Positions 35,105-51,050 are shown, counted from the stretch's first letter. The stretch: 64,000 nucleotides of DNA from Talpa occidentalis (GCF_014898055.3 NW_023601754.1:50895013-50959012), one strand, 5' to 3'. Translations and numbers: made by a program. Notes: a model not told the origin generated them from the sequence alone.

Positions 35105-36426
35105 CTTGTATATAATTCTTAATGTGAAGATAAGCTTCGGGTATCTTTTCGGAATGATTCAGACTGCGGTCCGAGTCCCGGGCGAGTGAATGCATAACAA
35201 GCTCGCGAGCGGCAGTCTCATCGTGATTGTGCCTGTTTTCGCTCTATCCGACCATGTAGGATCCTTCCTTCCCCCCACGCCCAGGTGAGTACTGGGCTGG
35301 CTGACCTTTGTGAAAGGTGACCTTTTTATTCAGTCTGTCGCGCCAGCTGACTGTTGTTTTTACTGCATTTCCCTAGGAATTCATCGTGAACATTTTTTAG
35401 ATGGGCCGCCGCTTTCTGTCTGGGGTGAAATGCCCCCGTCTGCTGCGTCTGGTGGCTGTCCTGTTGTCCTGGCTTTAGCGAGAGGACAGTGAAACAGTGA
35501 TGTATGCTGGAGCTGCCTTTGGTGACTCTGCTTACGGACTAATGGTGTGCAGTACGGGGAGAATACGTTCCGCTTGTCTGTGGTTTATGCCGTACCGTGG
35601 TGTATGTGTCCACGCGGTGGACACGGACGCTCAGGCTGAATCTGGGGGGGGCGCTCTCTGCGCCCAACGCCGTAAATGCTTTGGCTTTTTGCCTGTTTTC
35701 CTGCTCTGACACCGTGAGGGCTGGAGGACTCTTGGGGGCCTCAGGATGGTTGGGGGGCTTTTTTGAGTCTCACAGCTCAGCCACGAGTGACATGGGAGGG
35801 CAGTGATGGATGGCCCTCGCCCTGGGTCAGACGGCCTGGTTTGAGCCCCTGCGCCTGACTATCCCTGGGACTTACCAGCAGACGACCTGCCTGCGCCGGG
35901 CCTGGCTTTCCTTCTTAGTGGTGGCAGAAGGTGTGGCTCTGTCCCTGTGTTGTTGGAGGTCAAGAGCTGAGCTGTCCCTTGGCTCTGCCAGCTGCACCCA
36001 CTGGCTTCCTGTGCCTGCTCAGCCCCAGCCAGGCCTCCTTGATCCCCCCAGTGTCCCTGAAACTGTCTGGCACCGGATGTTTTCAGGCAAGAAATACTGG
36101 GCCTCAGAACCTGCTGACCCCTCACAGTGACAGCTGGTTGAGGTCTCAGTGTGGGGTCCCGCACCGGGGAATCGGGGCCGTTGCCAAGACTTAAAGCCAG
36201 GCAGTGGTGGCATCAACCCGGCTCCTGTGGGCGTCAGTACAAAGAACAGATCGCCCCCAGTACTTAGTGCTGCTGGGACGCAGGCCTGCTCGGTGAGCAT
36301 TTTCTCTGTCATAGCACCCTGGGGACTGGAAACCATTAGAATGTCTCAGGGAAAATCCCAAGTCAGAAAATCCAGCTTCCTTAAGTTCACTCAGTGGTTA
36401 AGTGTCAGACGCCAAAAACTAGATTC
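35105..36426. other. spacer between genes C and D, nothing recognised
   Basis: I see no exon, promoter or repeat that I can support. Confidence 0.5.
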
Positions 36427-36439
36427 AAACCCTGCTCTG

Positions 36440-36729
36440 CGCTGGGTTGCGAAGCTGCCCGCAGCCTCTGCGGCGCCAGTTCGATCCCCGGCTGCTCCCC
36501 GGCCACCGGAGGAGGGTCCCACATGGCGCGCAGACCTCTCCTGCCGCCCGCTGCTCCCCTCAGCAGTGTCCTTCGGTCCTTCTGCCTGCTCTGCTCCCCG
36601 CTCTGGCTCTGGTGGATTCTCTCACCCTCCCGCGCTTCTGACTGTGCCCAGTGCTTGTATAAACAAAACAAACAAACAAACAAAATAAATAAATAAATAA
36701 AAACATGCCTCCATTAAAAAAAAAAACAA
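36440..36729 (+). mobile_element. SINE, first half of a dimer, head truncated
   Basis: It begins inside the family head at GCGCTGGGTTGCGAAGC and runs to the AAACATGCCTCCATTAAAA end. The direct repeat AAACCCTGCTCTG precedes it (36427-36439), and the second copy of that repeat lies only after the next SINE. Confidence 0.9.
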
Positions 36730-37057
36730 GGGGCCTCCCCGGTGGCGCAGCGGTTGAGCGCTGGGTTGCGAAGCTGCCCGCGGCCTCTGCGGCGCCGGTT
36801 CGATCCCCGGCTGCTCCCCGGCCACCGGAGGAGGGTCCCACATGGCGCGCAGACCTCTCCTGCCGCCCGCTGCTCCCCTCAGCGGTGTCCTTCGGTCCTT
36901 CTGCCTGCTCTGCTCCCCGCTCTGGCTCTGGTGAATTCTCTCGCCCTCCCGCACTTCTGACTGTACCCAGTGCATGTATAAACAAACAAAAAAAAAAAAC
37001 AAAACATACAAATAAATAAATAAATAAACATGCCTCTATAAAAAAAAAAAAAAAAAA
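36730..37057 (+). mobile_element. SINE, second half of a dimer, full length
   Basis: It starts GGGGCCTCCCCGGTGGCGCA. The pol III A box (TGGCGCAGCGGTTGAG) and B box (GGTTCGATCCC) are both perfect-looking. It ends in a 20-A tail and then the direct repeat AAACCCTGCTCTG (37058-37070). Confidence 0.92.
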
Positions 37058-37070
37058 AAACCCTGCTCTG

Positions 37071-38349
37071 GCTGCAGAGCTGGGGACGTTTCTCCCTCAG
37101 GCCCTCTCCCGGGGTGGGCACAGTTAGGACCGGGTGGCTCCAACGCTGTGCTGTTGTCCTTAGTCCCAGCGCCCCCCAGAGCCTCCCTTAGCCATTTACC
37201 GAGGCCCCTGCCTCCTCAGCCCCGCGCTGAGCTCCCCCCTGCGCGGTTCAGTGACCGGGTCTCTCTACAGCTCCATAGGCACCTGTGTGCCATGCTCTGC
37301 CCTCCCCTCCCCAACCTGCTGGTCCACACCCTGCCTCAGGTTCCTTCTTCAGGTCTTGGGGACAGTCACCCTGACAGGTGAGACAGCTGACACAGCCCCG
37401 TTAGGTGCAGCACTCGGAAGCCTGGGCCCAGCAGCCAAGTGCCGAGTGAGACTCACAGCTTCTCCCCACAAGGACTGCATGGCCAGGTTCATCCTTGGAA
37501 AATAGGGTTAGACGGTGGGTACCTCATCGTGGCTGGAACCGGGCCAGTCTGTACGGGGCACCCAGTGGCCGATCACTCCCTGGCGTGTGCAAGTCTCAGG
37601 GAGTGATCACGGCTAGTGCTGACCTCGCTGTCACCATCATTCTCGCCAGTTTCGTTTAGCAACATGCCCGGATGTCACAGCTTCATGGTTCAACGGCACA
37701 GATGCCAGAGACTGACCAGCCTGCGCCCGAACTCGATACTTTTTAAAGTTGATGGAACCTTTAAAAGTAGAAAGCTTCTCACGGGATAACTCTTGTTCTT
37801 AAATTGTTACTGTGTTATGAATCCCCATGATAGCTTGTTAATTCCACATCATCTATAAATCATGTGTCTGCAAAGTATAAATTCTCTTTAGTTATGATAA
37901 CTTCAATAGTGTTTCACACTACCAAAAATATCAGTGATACAATAGATTTTGGTCTTCCCATGTTTTCCAAAATTTGTTATTCATAATTATTTTTCCATCA
38001 TAAGTAGTATATTCCCATTTCATATATATATTATGCAACTTAGTTCTTTGTTTCAGAGGTAGGTTTGTCATACAAGTTACACTACTTGTAACTAAATCAC
38101 TTGCAATAATCTGCATTTTCTACAGCAGTTGCAAGTTCTTTGATGTTCTTAATTTGTTCTCCGTTATCTTCATAAAACATGTAAGTAGAATCAGTCGCCA
38201 GTCAGGTGACGAGTGAGTGATGCTTTGCCCACGTGCTCCATAGGCCAGGTTGTCTGAGTGCCTGGTCAGGCCCGCTGAAGTCCTGCTGTGTTCAGTGATT
38301 TTTTTCTAACACTTTAAAATAACAGGTGTTTTTTTTGGGGGGGAGGGCA
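37071..38349. other. spacer upstream of gene D, with an inverted repeat
   Basis: No gene or named transposon is recognised. A perfect 12-bp inverted repeat (GATCACTCCCTG, 37573-37584, and its complement at 37599-37610) with a 14-base loop lies inside. Confidence 0.5.
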
Positions 38350-38608
38350 GGGGGGCCTCCCTAGTGGCGCAAGGGGTTAAGCACAGCACTGTGAAGCTAC
38401 CTGCAGGCTCTGCAGCACAAGTTCAATCTTCCAGCCAGGGAGCAACCCACATGGCGCAGCAGACCTCTCCTGTCTCGCCCGTTACTCCCCTCAGCAGTGG
38501 ATTTCAGTCAGTCTTCCTGTTCTGATCCCGCTCTGTCTCTCTGCTGAATCCTCTCTCACCCACACACCCCACACCTCTGGCCTGTACCCCACATCTTCTA
38601 TACATAAA
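38350..38608 (+). mobile_element. SINE, interrupted in its tail
   Basis: It runs from GGGGCCTCCCTAGTGGCGCA to CATAAATAC. The tail resumes at about 38887 as AAATACATCTTTAAAAAA. Confidence 0.88.
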
Positions 38609-38885
38609 TACTTTTTTTTTAAAGATTTATTTATGCATACAAGAGCTGGGGTACAAGCCAGAGATGGGGGATGTGTGTGTATGAGAGGATTCACCAGAGA
38701 CAGAATGGGGAGCAGAACAGGCAGACTGACTGAAATCCACTGCTGAGGGGAGCAGCGGGCGAGACAGGAGAGGAAGCTGCACCCTGTGGGTTGCTTCCTG
38801 GCTGGCTGGGGATTGAACTCGTGCTGCAGAGGCTGCAGATTGCTTTATAGTGCTGTGCTTAACCCCTTGCGCCACCAGGGAGGAC
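38609..38885 (-). mobile_element. SINE nested in the tail of another SINE
   Basis: This inverted full copy sits between the two halves of the host tail, with AAATAC on both sides as the probable target-site duplication. Confidence 0.88.
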
Positions 38886-38919
38886 CAAGAAATACATCTT
38901 TAAAAAAAATAAAAATAAA

Positions 38920-39300
38920 GTGACAGGTTTTTTAGGAAAAGGAGAAAGTCAAAGAGGAACCCGCAGGGTCACGAGGGCCGGAGAGCTGCCTGTGTTTAGT
39001 GGTTTTAAAACAGCGGGCGGGCCAAACTGTTACTAGGCGTTTTCGTTGAAGGCCCTTTGCTCCCACTGTACTTTGGTCCTTGGTGCCGGCTGTTGTTGAG
39101 GCTACTTGGGTGACGATTGCAGGCCAGACCCGTTAATTGACTCGCTGTTGGGACTTGGCTGTTTTCCACTTAAATTTATGGGACCTCAGCACTTGCTGCC
39201 CCCGAGACACACAGAAAAATTTTGTTTGTCTCCCGAAGCTCGGTGTGAACACCAGGGAGCGCAGATCCCTGAGGCCTCCTGCACTGCAGTTACTGGCCAA
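38920..39300. other. upstream of gene D promoter, nothing recognised
   Basis: This is ordinary spacer leading into the CpG island that starts near 39.3 kb. Confidence 0.5.
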
Positions 39301-39319
39301 GTGTCACCCGGGCTGGGGG

Positions 39320-39608
39320 CCCTTTTCGGCCCCGGGACTACATTGCCCAGAAGGCGCTGCGCGGGCGACGGGCCGCTCGGCCAACCAGGGCTCAGCGAGG
39401 CGCTTCCGCTCCGGCCCGCGCGGGCCGGGACTTCCGGCGTCCTTCCGCTACCCGGCGCGATGGCGGCTTCCGGGTTCGCCCGGCTTCGCTGCGGTTCGGG
39501 ACGGCGGGGGCGGCGGCGAGAAGGCGCGAGATAACGGGGCCCGCGGAGGCGGCCGACGGGTCGGGACGGCGCCGCGCCAAGCCCGGGCCCCGCGCCCCGC
39601 ACGGCCCG
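39320..39608 (+). promoter_or_regulatory. gene D CpG-island promoter
   Basis: ACTACATTGCCC (39337-39348), a CCAAC box near 39381 and ETS sites CTTCCG (39403) and CTTCCGG (39431-39437) occur in the same order and spacing as in gene B. The island continues to about 40.15 kb. Confidence 0.82.
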
Positions 39609-39641
39609 ATGGCGGCGGCCGCGCCGAGGGCCCCGGCTGAG
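39609..39641 (+). CDS. gene D, first coding exon
   Basis: ATG at 39609 opens MAAAAPRAPAE, ending at the donor GTACGG. It is in phase 0 and joins in frame to [12 protein letters not shown] in the next exon. Confidence 0.82.
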
Positions 39642-43924
<4,283 letters not shown>

Positions 43925-46806
43925 GTTGCTGCTGTGGCGCAGAGGCTGAGGAGCCACCCTTGGAGCAGAGCGTTTCTGCGGGCGAGTCCCGGCCCCGCAC
44001 TCCCCAGGCAGCTCCTCCTTCCCAGAAGACCCACCCCTGTGAGATGTGTGGTCCGGTGTGGAGAGGCATTTCCCATTTGACTGCGGAGGGGGGAACACAA
44101 CTGAGCTTGAAGCTGTTGAGGTGTGGCGCTTGTGCGGAACACTTTCCTTTCAGGGCCACCCTCCAAAAGCACCAGAGACGGCACATAGGAGAGAAACCCT
44201 CCAGAAGCCATGTGGACAGGCCCTTGCTCGTGAAGAGCTGTGGTAGCCACGAGTCGCAGGAGCCGGCTACCTGCAGGGAGGTTGGGAACAGCTTCTTAGC
44301 CTCCTCGGGACATGTGCAGCAACAGGCCACTCACACTGGGGGAAGGCCAAGCAAAATTTCTGAATGTGGGGTGACTGTCCAAAGAACAGATGGGCATTGC
44401 ATCTGGGGGGAACACAAAAAAACCCTTGTTCCCCCCGACACACTTGCTCAGGACCGGGGTGCCCACGTGAGGCAACAGTATTTTGTGTGCCGCGAGTGTG
44501 GGGAAACATTCCGACATAAGTTCTCGTTTGTCACTCACCAGAGAGCGCACGCTGATGAAGCTGTGCTCGGGGGCTGTGACGGATCTTTTCAGCAGACCCC
44601 AACCCTTAGTCAGCACCGGAGAACCCGCTCAGGGAGGAGGCACCCCAAGTGCAGCCAATGTGGGAAGGCCTTTAACCCGAGATTTGTCTTCGTTAATCCC
44701 TGGAGAGGTCATGGCGGAGAGAATTACTTGTGCGGTGAATGTGCACGATCTGCCAGCCACAGGTCCACGCTGGTTCTCCAGTGGGCCGCTCTTGCCGGAG
44801 GCAGACGTTACGCGTGCACACGCTGTGGCAGGTCATTCGGACGAAAATGTTACTTGTTTCTACACTGGAGAATTCACGGTGGGAGAAGACCTTACGAATG
44901 CAATCGGTGTGGCAAGACTTTTGCCAATAGGTCAGTCCTTCCGCTGCACCAGAGAGTACACCGAGGAGAAAGGCCCTTTACGTGCAGCAAGTGTGGGAGA
45001 TCGTTTCCCAGTAGCGCAGGGCTCCTCCTCCACCGGAGAGGCCACGCGGCCGCGAGGCCTTATGCGTGCAGCGAGTGCGGCAAGACCTTTCGCCGTCAGT
45101 CTTCCCTCACCCGACATGCGGTCGCGCACGCTGGGAAAAGGTCTTCCGAGTGCAGGGATTGTGGAGCAGCTTTAAAATCTGCCTCTCGTCTCCAGCGTCA
45201 TGAAAGAATCACCGCCGGAGAAAGACCTCCCGCGCGCAGGGAATGTGAGAAACCCTTCAGCGGTCGTGCCCAGCTCAGTGGGCACCGCAGGGTCCGTGCT
45301 GCACAGAAGCGCGCGTGCGCGGACTGTGGGACGTGTCTTAGCCGCAACCCTTGCCTCTCCCACCAGAGGCTTCACTCTGGGGAAAGGACATACGAGTGCA
45401 GCGAGTGTGGGAAATCCTTCACCTGTGGCTCCGCGCTGCTGACGCATCAGAGAAGTCACACGGGAGACAGGCCTTACGAGTGCAGCGAGTGTGGGAAATG
45501 TTTCACCCAGAGCTCATCCCTCACTGAACACTGGCGCGTTCACACGGGAGAAAGGCCTTTCGAGTGCAGCGAGTGCGGGAAATCTTTCACCCAGAGATCG
45601 ACACTCAATCGCCATAGGCGAGTTCACACCGGAGAAAGGCCCTATCAGTGCAGTGAGTGTGCAAAGTCCTTTACCCGGAGAAACGAACTCATCATACACC
45701 AGAGGGCTCACACGGGGGAAAGGCCTTATGAGTGCAGGGAGTGCGGGAAATCTTTCGCCTCTAGCTCCAAACTGCGTTATCACCAGAGAGTTCACACTGG
45801 AGAGAGGCCTTACGACTGCGGTGAATGCGGGAAGTCCTTTAAACGAGGCGGCCACCTTCTGATACACCAGCGAGTTCACACGGGGGAGAGACCGTACGAG
45901 TGCAGCGAGTGCGGGAAATCTTTCGCCTCCAGCTCCAAACTTCGTGATCACCAGAGAGTTCACACTGGAGAAAAGCCTTACGACTGTGGCGACTGTGGGA
46001 AATCTTTTAGGGACAAATCCCAGTTCAATAAACACCGGACCCGTCACACTAGAGATCGGCCTTATGATTGTACCGAATGTGGAAAACTATTTATCCATAA
46101 ATACTCCCTTTCGCAACACCAGAAACTTCACACAGGAGAAATGTCTCACGAGTGTAGTGACTGCGGGAAATCTTTTACACGTAGCTCGGGCCTCCTGTAT
46201 CATCGGAGAATTCACACGGGAGAAAGACCTTTCGGCTGCGGTGAATGTGGCAAATTCTTTAGGGACAGTTCTTCATTTTATAAACACCAAAGAGTTCACA
46301 CAGGGGAAAGGCCTTACGGTTGCCCCCAGTGTGGGAAATCGTTCAGCGATAAGTCTTCCCTTTCTAAACACCAGAGACTTCACACTGGAGACAGGGCTTA
46401 CAAGTGCAGTGAGTGTGGGAAATCTTTCACCTGTAGCTCTGGGCTCCATGCGCACCAGCGAGTTCACACAGGAGAAAGGCCTTTTGAGTGTGGTGAATGT
46501 GGGAAAACTTACACCCAGAGATCAACGTTCATTCGACACAAGAGAATTCACACCGGAGAAAGGCCTTACAAGTGTGGTGACTGTGGGAAGGCTTTTATCT
46601 GTAGCTCTGGGCTCCATTCTCATCAGAGAGTTCACACAGGAGAGAGGCCTTTTCAGTGCGGTGAGTGTGGGAAATCTTACACCCATAGATCAGCCCTCAT
46701 TCGACACTGGCGAGTTCACACTGGAGAAAGGCCCTACAAGTGTAGTGAGTGTGGGAAAACTTTTAGCCAGACTTCCGCACTTCGTGTGCATGAGAAGTCC
46801 CACTAG
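43925..46806 (+). CDS. gene D, linker and 22-finger C2H2 exon
   Basis: The acceptor TTTGTGCTCAG is followed by [26 protein letters not shown] and the rest of the linker closely match gene A. One intact finger near 44482 is followed by three damaged ones, four intact ones, three damaged ones (His to Thr, His to Arg, shortened spacing), then 17 contiguous intact fingers from about 45390 to 46802. That makes 22 intact C2H2 fingers, and 1013 residues in all with the first two exons. Two neighbouring two-finger modules near the end are near-copies of each other. The protein should be a nuclear KRAB repressor with a long DNA footprint. It is the array gene nearest to C19orf18; human ZNF256 and ZNF418 occupy that area, but I do not assign orthology. 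Confidence 0.9.
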
Positions 46807-46945
46807 AGAAGGTTCTTGGGGGCCGTCTTTCAGCCGTCACTCAGCACCCCGTCTGCATCAGAGGACTCAGATCTGGTCACGCGTGCAGGGAACGTGGGGA
46901 GTCTTATCGCTGAAGTTCTACGCTCCTGCAATGTCAGGGGCCTAG
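46807..46945 (+). pseudogene. eroded fingers downstream of gene D stop
   Basis: The stop falls in the His-Thr-Gly linker (CACTAGAGAAGG against the usual CACACTGGAGAAAGG). Beyond it SFSRHSAPRLHQRTQ is the helix part of another finger, and a second, shifted finger trace runs to about 46940. Confidence 0.72.
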
Positions 46946-47526
46946 TAGCTCCCTCGCCAGCCGAGGATTCATGCCATCACCCTGGGAGGCGCCGTGGGGG
47001 CCCTGTACCTGATCTCCACGAAAGGGACGGATCTAGGTCCCCTGCTCCACCTGTCAGGGGTGGAGCTGAGCAGTGAGGAGCAGCTGGAAAAGGTGGGAGA
47101 AAGCACTTAGGCGGCAGGACGACCTGGAGGAGGCCCGTGGAGCAGAGACGTGAAGAAGCTACGCTGGCGTCCTGGCCTTGAACCTGCACCAGGGACTTGG
47201 GGAGCATGGGAGGACACCCTTGGAGGAGACAGCTGTGCGTGAGAGACCGTGGGAGGTAACAGTGGCGGCCTTTATCCGGGGTGTTTGCTCCTTTGCTTGC
47301 AGACTCACCTATCCCCTTCTGTCCCTTCCCTGCGGGTCGCACCAGAAGGTGCCTTAGACGGGCGGCAAGAGTTCAGGCCTCAGTGGCCTTGCGCTGGGCC
47401 AGCCCTATTGGGCTGGGCATTTGCCGGGTTGCGGGGTAGGGGGGGCGCTCTGGGTGCTTCCTTGGAAACCACTGTGACTGTCCCTCCCCTTCTCTGCGTT
47501 GCACACTCACTGTTAAAGTTCTGTTC

Positions 47527-47532
47527 ATTAAA
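47527..47532 (+). terminator. candidate polyadenylation signal of gene D
   Basis: ATTAAA lies about 720 bp after the stop codon, a distance like that in gene B, and a GT-rich stretch follows shortly downstream. Confidence 0.4.
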
Positions 47533-47982
47533 GAGCTTCTGCACCGAGAGCGTTTGTCTTCATGTGGCAGATGCTGAACCCATTTAGAGCAGGTGGGCTT
47601 GGGGGCCCTGGGGCCCCCTCATTCTGCCCCCTGACAGCACGGCTAGGGCCGGGGTCTCCTGGGACCAGACAGCACTCGGCTCCGGGCCGGGCCGGATGGG
47701 AAGGGGCTGGCAGGGCCACAGCGCTGCCCAGACCACAGGGGCCACCACCTAGGCCCGGTCAACACCTGCCCAAGCCCGGGGCCAGGAAGGGGGACGGCCC
47801 TTTACAGGCCTGGCAGGGCCCTGCACTTCCCCTGCAGCCAGGCCTCCCCTGCAGGAGCTGCTGACCCAGCAGCACTGAGGACACCTGCCAAACCTGAGAG
47901 GCTTCCAGGAGCCTGACTGGCTGAGTGAAGAAGAGCCTGTCAACGGCCCGCTCACCCCTGTGGTTCCTGTGCTTCCTGGAGG

Positions 47983-48034
47983 ACACACACACACACACAT
48001 ACACCCAGTCATTCACACACACACACACACACCA
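47983..48034. repeat. CA microsatellite, two blocks
   Basis: Two runs of CA repeats are separated by a short unique stretch (CCCAGTCATT). Confidence 0.9.
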
Positions 48035-49001
48035 GCCTCTTACAGGGGCCGCGCGCAGCTGTCAGTGCTGTGCCCCCAGCCCCGAGGGAGCCGGGTGACA
48101 CGGGGTGTCAGCCTGTGAAGCCCAGAAGCCCTCCGACGCTCTCAGGGCCGGCAGATCTGAACCTGGGTGTCCTCCCAGCACGGCTCAGCCCCGATGGATG
48201 CTGTTTAGCAGTCCCGTGGCATGGCTTACATGTAGATATCTTTGTCTATTTCGCTGTTAATTTTCAAAATGAGAAAGTCAAAAGTGCACTTTCTTTTCAC
48301 AGCCCTTTCTGGTTTGCCACGCAGAGCGGCCGCGGTGCCCACCTGTGACTGCGGGCTCCTCCCTGGCTCCTCCCTGCGTGCTCCTTTCCCTAATAAATCC
48401 GACCTTTTAAACCAAAAAAACAAACAAAACAAACCACAGTGGAGCCCGGGAGGGCCTGAGAATGCCGGGGACCCGAAGGGGCCCTGCTGGGGCCCTGACC
48501 TGCAGGGGCCTCGCCCTCCCTTCCCAGCTCCTTCAGGGCAGGGCAGTGTCTGGGGCTGATGCCAGTTACTGGGACCATCACCGTCTCATGTTAAAGTGGA
48601 GACAGCCCCGGGCATGGACCGTGGGTATCTACCCCGAGTGAAAGCAGTTCCGTCGCTCCAGCTAGGAAACGGCTCCCGAGAAACCACTTGATTTCTGGCG
48701 AGGAACAAGTAAAAAATCCCCATAATTTCTCTTTCACACTTAGAAAGTTGGATTTTCCTATTTTCCGGTTAAGTCATAGGGATGCCCAACTCTGGGAGCT
48801 GAGGCCTGTGACCCTAAAGGAGCCGTAGGGACAGCGCCCTCTGCTGGTCCCGGCCTGAGGTGCAGTAGCGGGCCGGCCCCCTGGCCCTACCCCTGCCCAC
48901 TTCACACCAGCCGCTGGGCAAACAGTGACTCCAGAGAATCACAGAAGCCAAGACTCACCCAGAAGACAGAGCTCTAAGTAGAGTTAAGTTTCAACAGCCT
49001 C

Positions 49002-49262
49002 GGGCCTCCCTGGTGGCGCGAGGGGTGAAGCGTCAGCACAATGAAGCTATCACCAGCCTCCGCGGCACGAGTTCAGTCCCCAGCCAGGGAGCTGCCCACA
49101 GGGCGCAGCAGACCCCTCCTGTCTCCCCGCTGCTCCCCTCAGCGGTGGATTTCAGTGGATCTGCCTGTTCTGCTCCCCACCCTGTGGGGAATCCTCTCAC
49201 TCCCTGCACTTCTGGCCTGTGCCCCAGCTCTTGTGCGCATGAATAAATAAATCTTTAAAACA
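49002..49262 (+). mobile_element. SINE, full length
   Basis: It runs from GGGCCTCCCTGGTGGCGCGA to AATAAATAAATCTTTAAAAC. Confidence 0.9.
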
Positions 49263-49974
49263 GTAGTTTCAGCAGCCTCTTGTTTTGCTCAATACACATA
49301 GAACCTGGGCGCTGCAGGCCCGTGCAGTCGGGCGGGCAGGAGCGCTGCCCTTTACCCCTGTAACGCTGCAGAAATCCCTGAGGCCAGAGAGTGTGGGCAG
49401 CGCTGCACTGCTCGGAAGGGGGCCGCTCTCCCAGAGCTGACTGGCTGCTCGGGTCCAGCCCTCCCTCCAGGTTCGCCAATAAATTCGATTTTGCTTTCCG
49501 CAGCTTTTAGTCAACAGGAGGGAGAACTACTTTGTCACATGGATTTATTTTATCCCATGCCCCGTGTTCTCCAGCCTGCTCTTGTGCAGAGCTCTTCAGG
49601 ATTAAGTCAAATTCATCTCCCCAGTTGCCCGTCACCCCGGCCACTGTTTCCTCCAGGCCAGGCCAGAAACGCCTGCGTCTTCCTGGCTGTGGCCACGGCC
49701 CCCTAGGGGCTGTACACGGCGTTGTCCAGCGTGTCCTTGCTGGCTGTCTTCACCTCTTTCTTTTTCTTGTTTTCTATATATTTTTTCCTTTTCGATCTGA
49801 TAACTAAAATGTGGACGTAATGTTACTGAGAATCTAATAAATGACGAGAAATGGAGGAAAAAATGGGGATAGGTGGAGAAATAAAGGTGCTAACTAGTTC
49901 TCGGGGCATAATGGATGTTATTTATCCGAGAAGGATGATAAAATCTGAATTTTAAAATTACCCACTGCCTGTAC
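49263..49974. other. downstream of C19orf18, nothing recognised
   Basis: Part of this may be the 3' UTR of the - strand gene. GGATTTATTTTATCC near 49541 contains a complementary AATAAA. No other feature is visible. Confidence 0.4.
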
Positions 49975-50168
49975 TCAAGCGTTATAAAGCCCCATTAACA
50001 AAAAAAAAAATGTAGAAAATAGAAAAGTTATAAACCAACATAATGGAAAGATAACGGAAAAGTATCTTCTGTAGGGTGTGATGAGGGCCATCTCCCTCCA
50101 TGAGGGTAAACTCTTCCGCCTCTTGCTGATCGTCCATGTCTGCTGCTCCGAGAGGAGACAGACTTCCA
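49975..50168 (-). CDS. C19orf18: C19orf18, possible terminal exon
   Basis: The previous exon ends with one base of a codon. An AG at 50169-50170 would join it to a frame containing SEQQTWTISKRRKSLPS, ending at a stop at 49975. The basic SKRRK stretch would suit a cytoplasmic tail. The polypyrimidine tract is weak, other acceptors in the other frames are possible, and the hydrophobic end of this frame is odd. I treat it as a guess at the last exon. Confidence 0.3.
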
Positions 50169-50550
50169 CTGAATCAAACACACTACATATTTGTGCTTTA
50201 GAATTTTGGGGGTGGGTATGTGTGAATCTCAGAACTTCCATAAAATCGAGTTTATAGGCACATCTATGTCTCCTCAAGGACTTGCAGGCCGGGCCAGTTT
50301 CTGTCAGACAGGGCTTTGGACCTGGGGACCATGACCTCTGTTCTACAGGCCTGGGTCCCAATTCCAAGTTAGATTGAGGCAGTCAGGAGAGGGGGGGCAT
50401 CTGCCTGTCTGTTAGGTATGCTTATGGGAAATGGGAAAACGTATGTTGATTGAACTTTGTTTTCACTCCTTGAAATTTCCCTGCAAAAGGAAGCGAGCAG
50501 TCACACGGAATTTACCACTCGGTGTGATTTCATAAGAACGTACATTTCTA

Positions 50551-50826
50551 GGCCCCCTGGTGGCGCAGGGGTTAAGTCTCAGTGCTGTGAAGCTATTGGC
50601 AGCCACTGTGGCCTGAGTTCAATCCCCGGTCAGGGAGCTGACCCGCAGGGCACAGCAGACCTCTCCTGTCTCCCCGCTGCTCCTCTCGGCAGTGGATTTC
50701 AGAGGATCTGCCTGTTCTGCTCCCCGCTCTGTCTCCGGGAAATCCTCTCACCCCCTCAGTAAATCCTGTCAGTACCTCTGGCCTGTACCCCAGACCTTGT
50801 GTGCATTAAAAAAAATTTTTTTTAAA
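50551..50826 (+). mobile_element. SINE in C19orf18 last intron
   Basis: It starts GGCCCCCTGGTGGCGCAGGG and ends in ATTAAAAAAAATTTTTTTTA. It carries a short internal insertion near 50757. Confidence 0.88.
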
Positions 50827-51050
50827 TGTGCATGTATGTAGGTATGGCTGAAAACATTCATCTTCGTACTCCAAAGTCCATCAACTCCCACTTAGCTTTG
50901 CCTTTGAAAAGGGAACAAGCGAGTTCAACTGTAATGCTGTACACACCTAAAGCTTATGTAAGGTTATAAACTGTTAATTTAAGTAACATTTTTAATACAC
51001 AGACAGAAAACCATGATTGCCAGCTCAGCTTTCTTGTGAGTTTGGATCTA

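Larger units (their letters stand above)
46946..49001. other. 3' flank of gene D and spacer
   Basis: ATTAAA at 47527-47532 is a possible polyadenylation signal for gene D. A CA microsatellite lies at about 47983-48034. At 48392-48397 AATAAA is followed 20 bases later by an A-rich run (to 48436), as in a retroposed or LTR-derived end. I see no gene. Confidence 0.5.

Noticed and set aside
36730..37057. Possible tRNA genes at A and B boxes
   Set aside because: The boxes belong to SINE heads. No cloverleaf with a proper anticodon arm and acceptor stem could be drawn.
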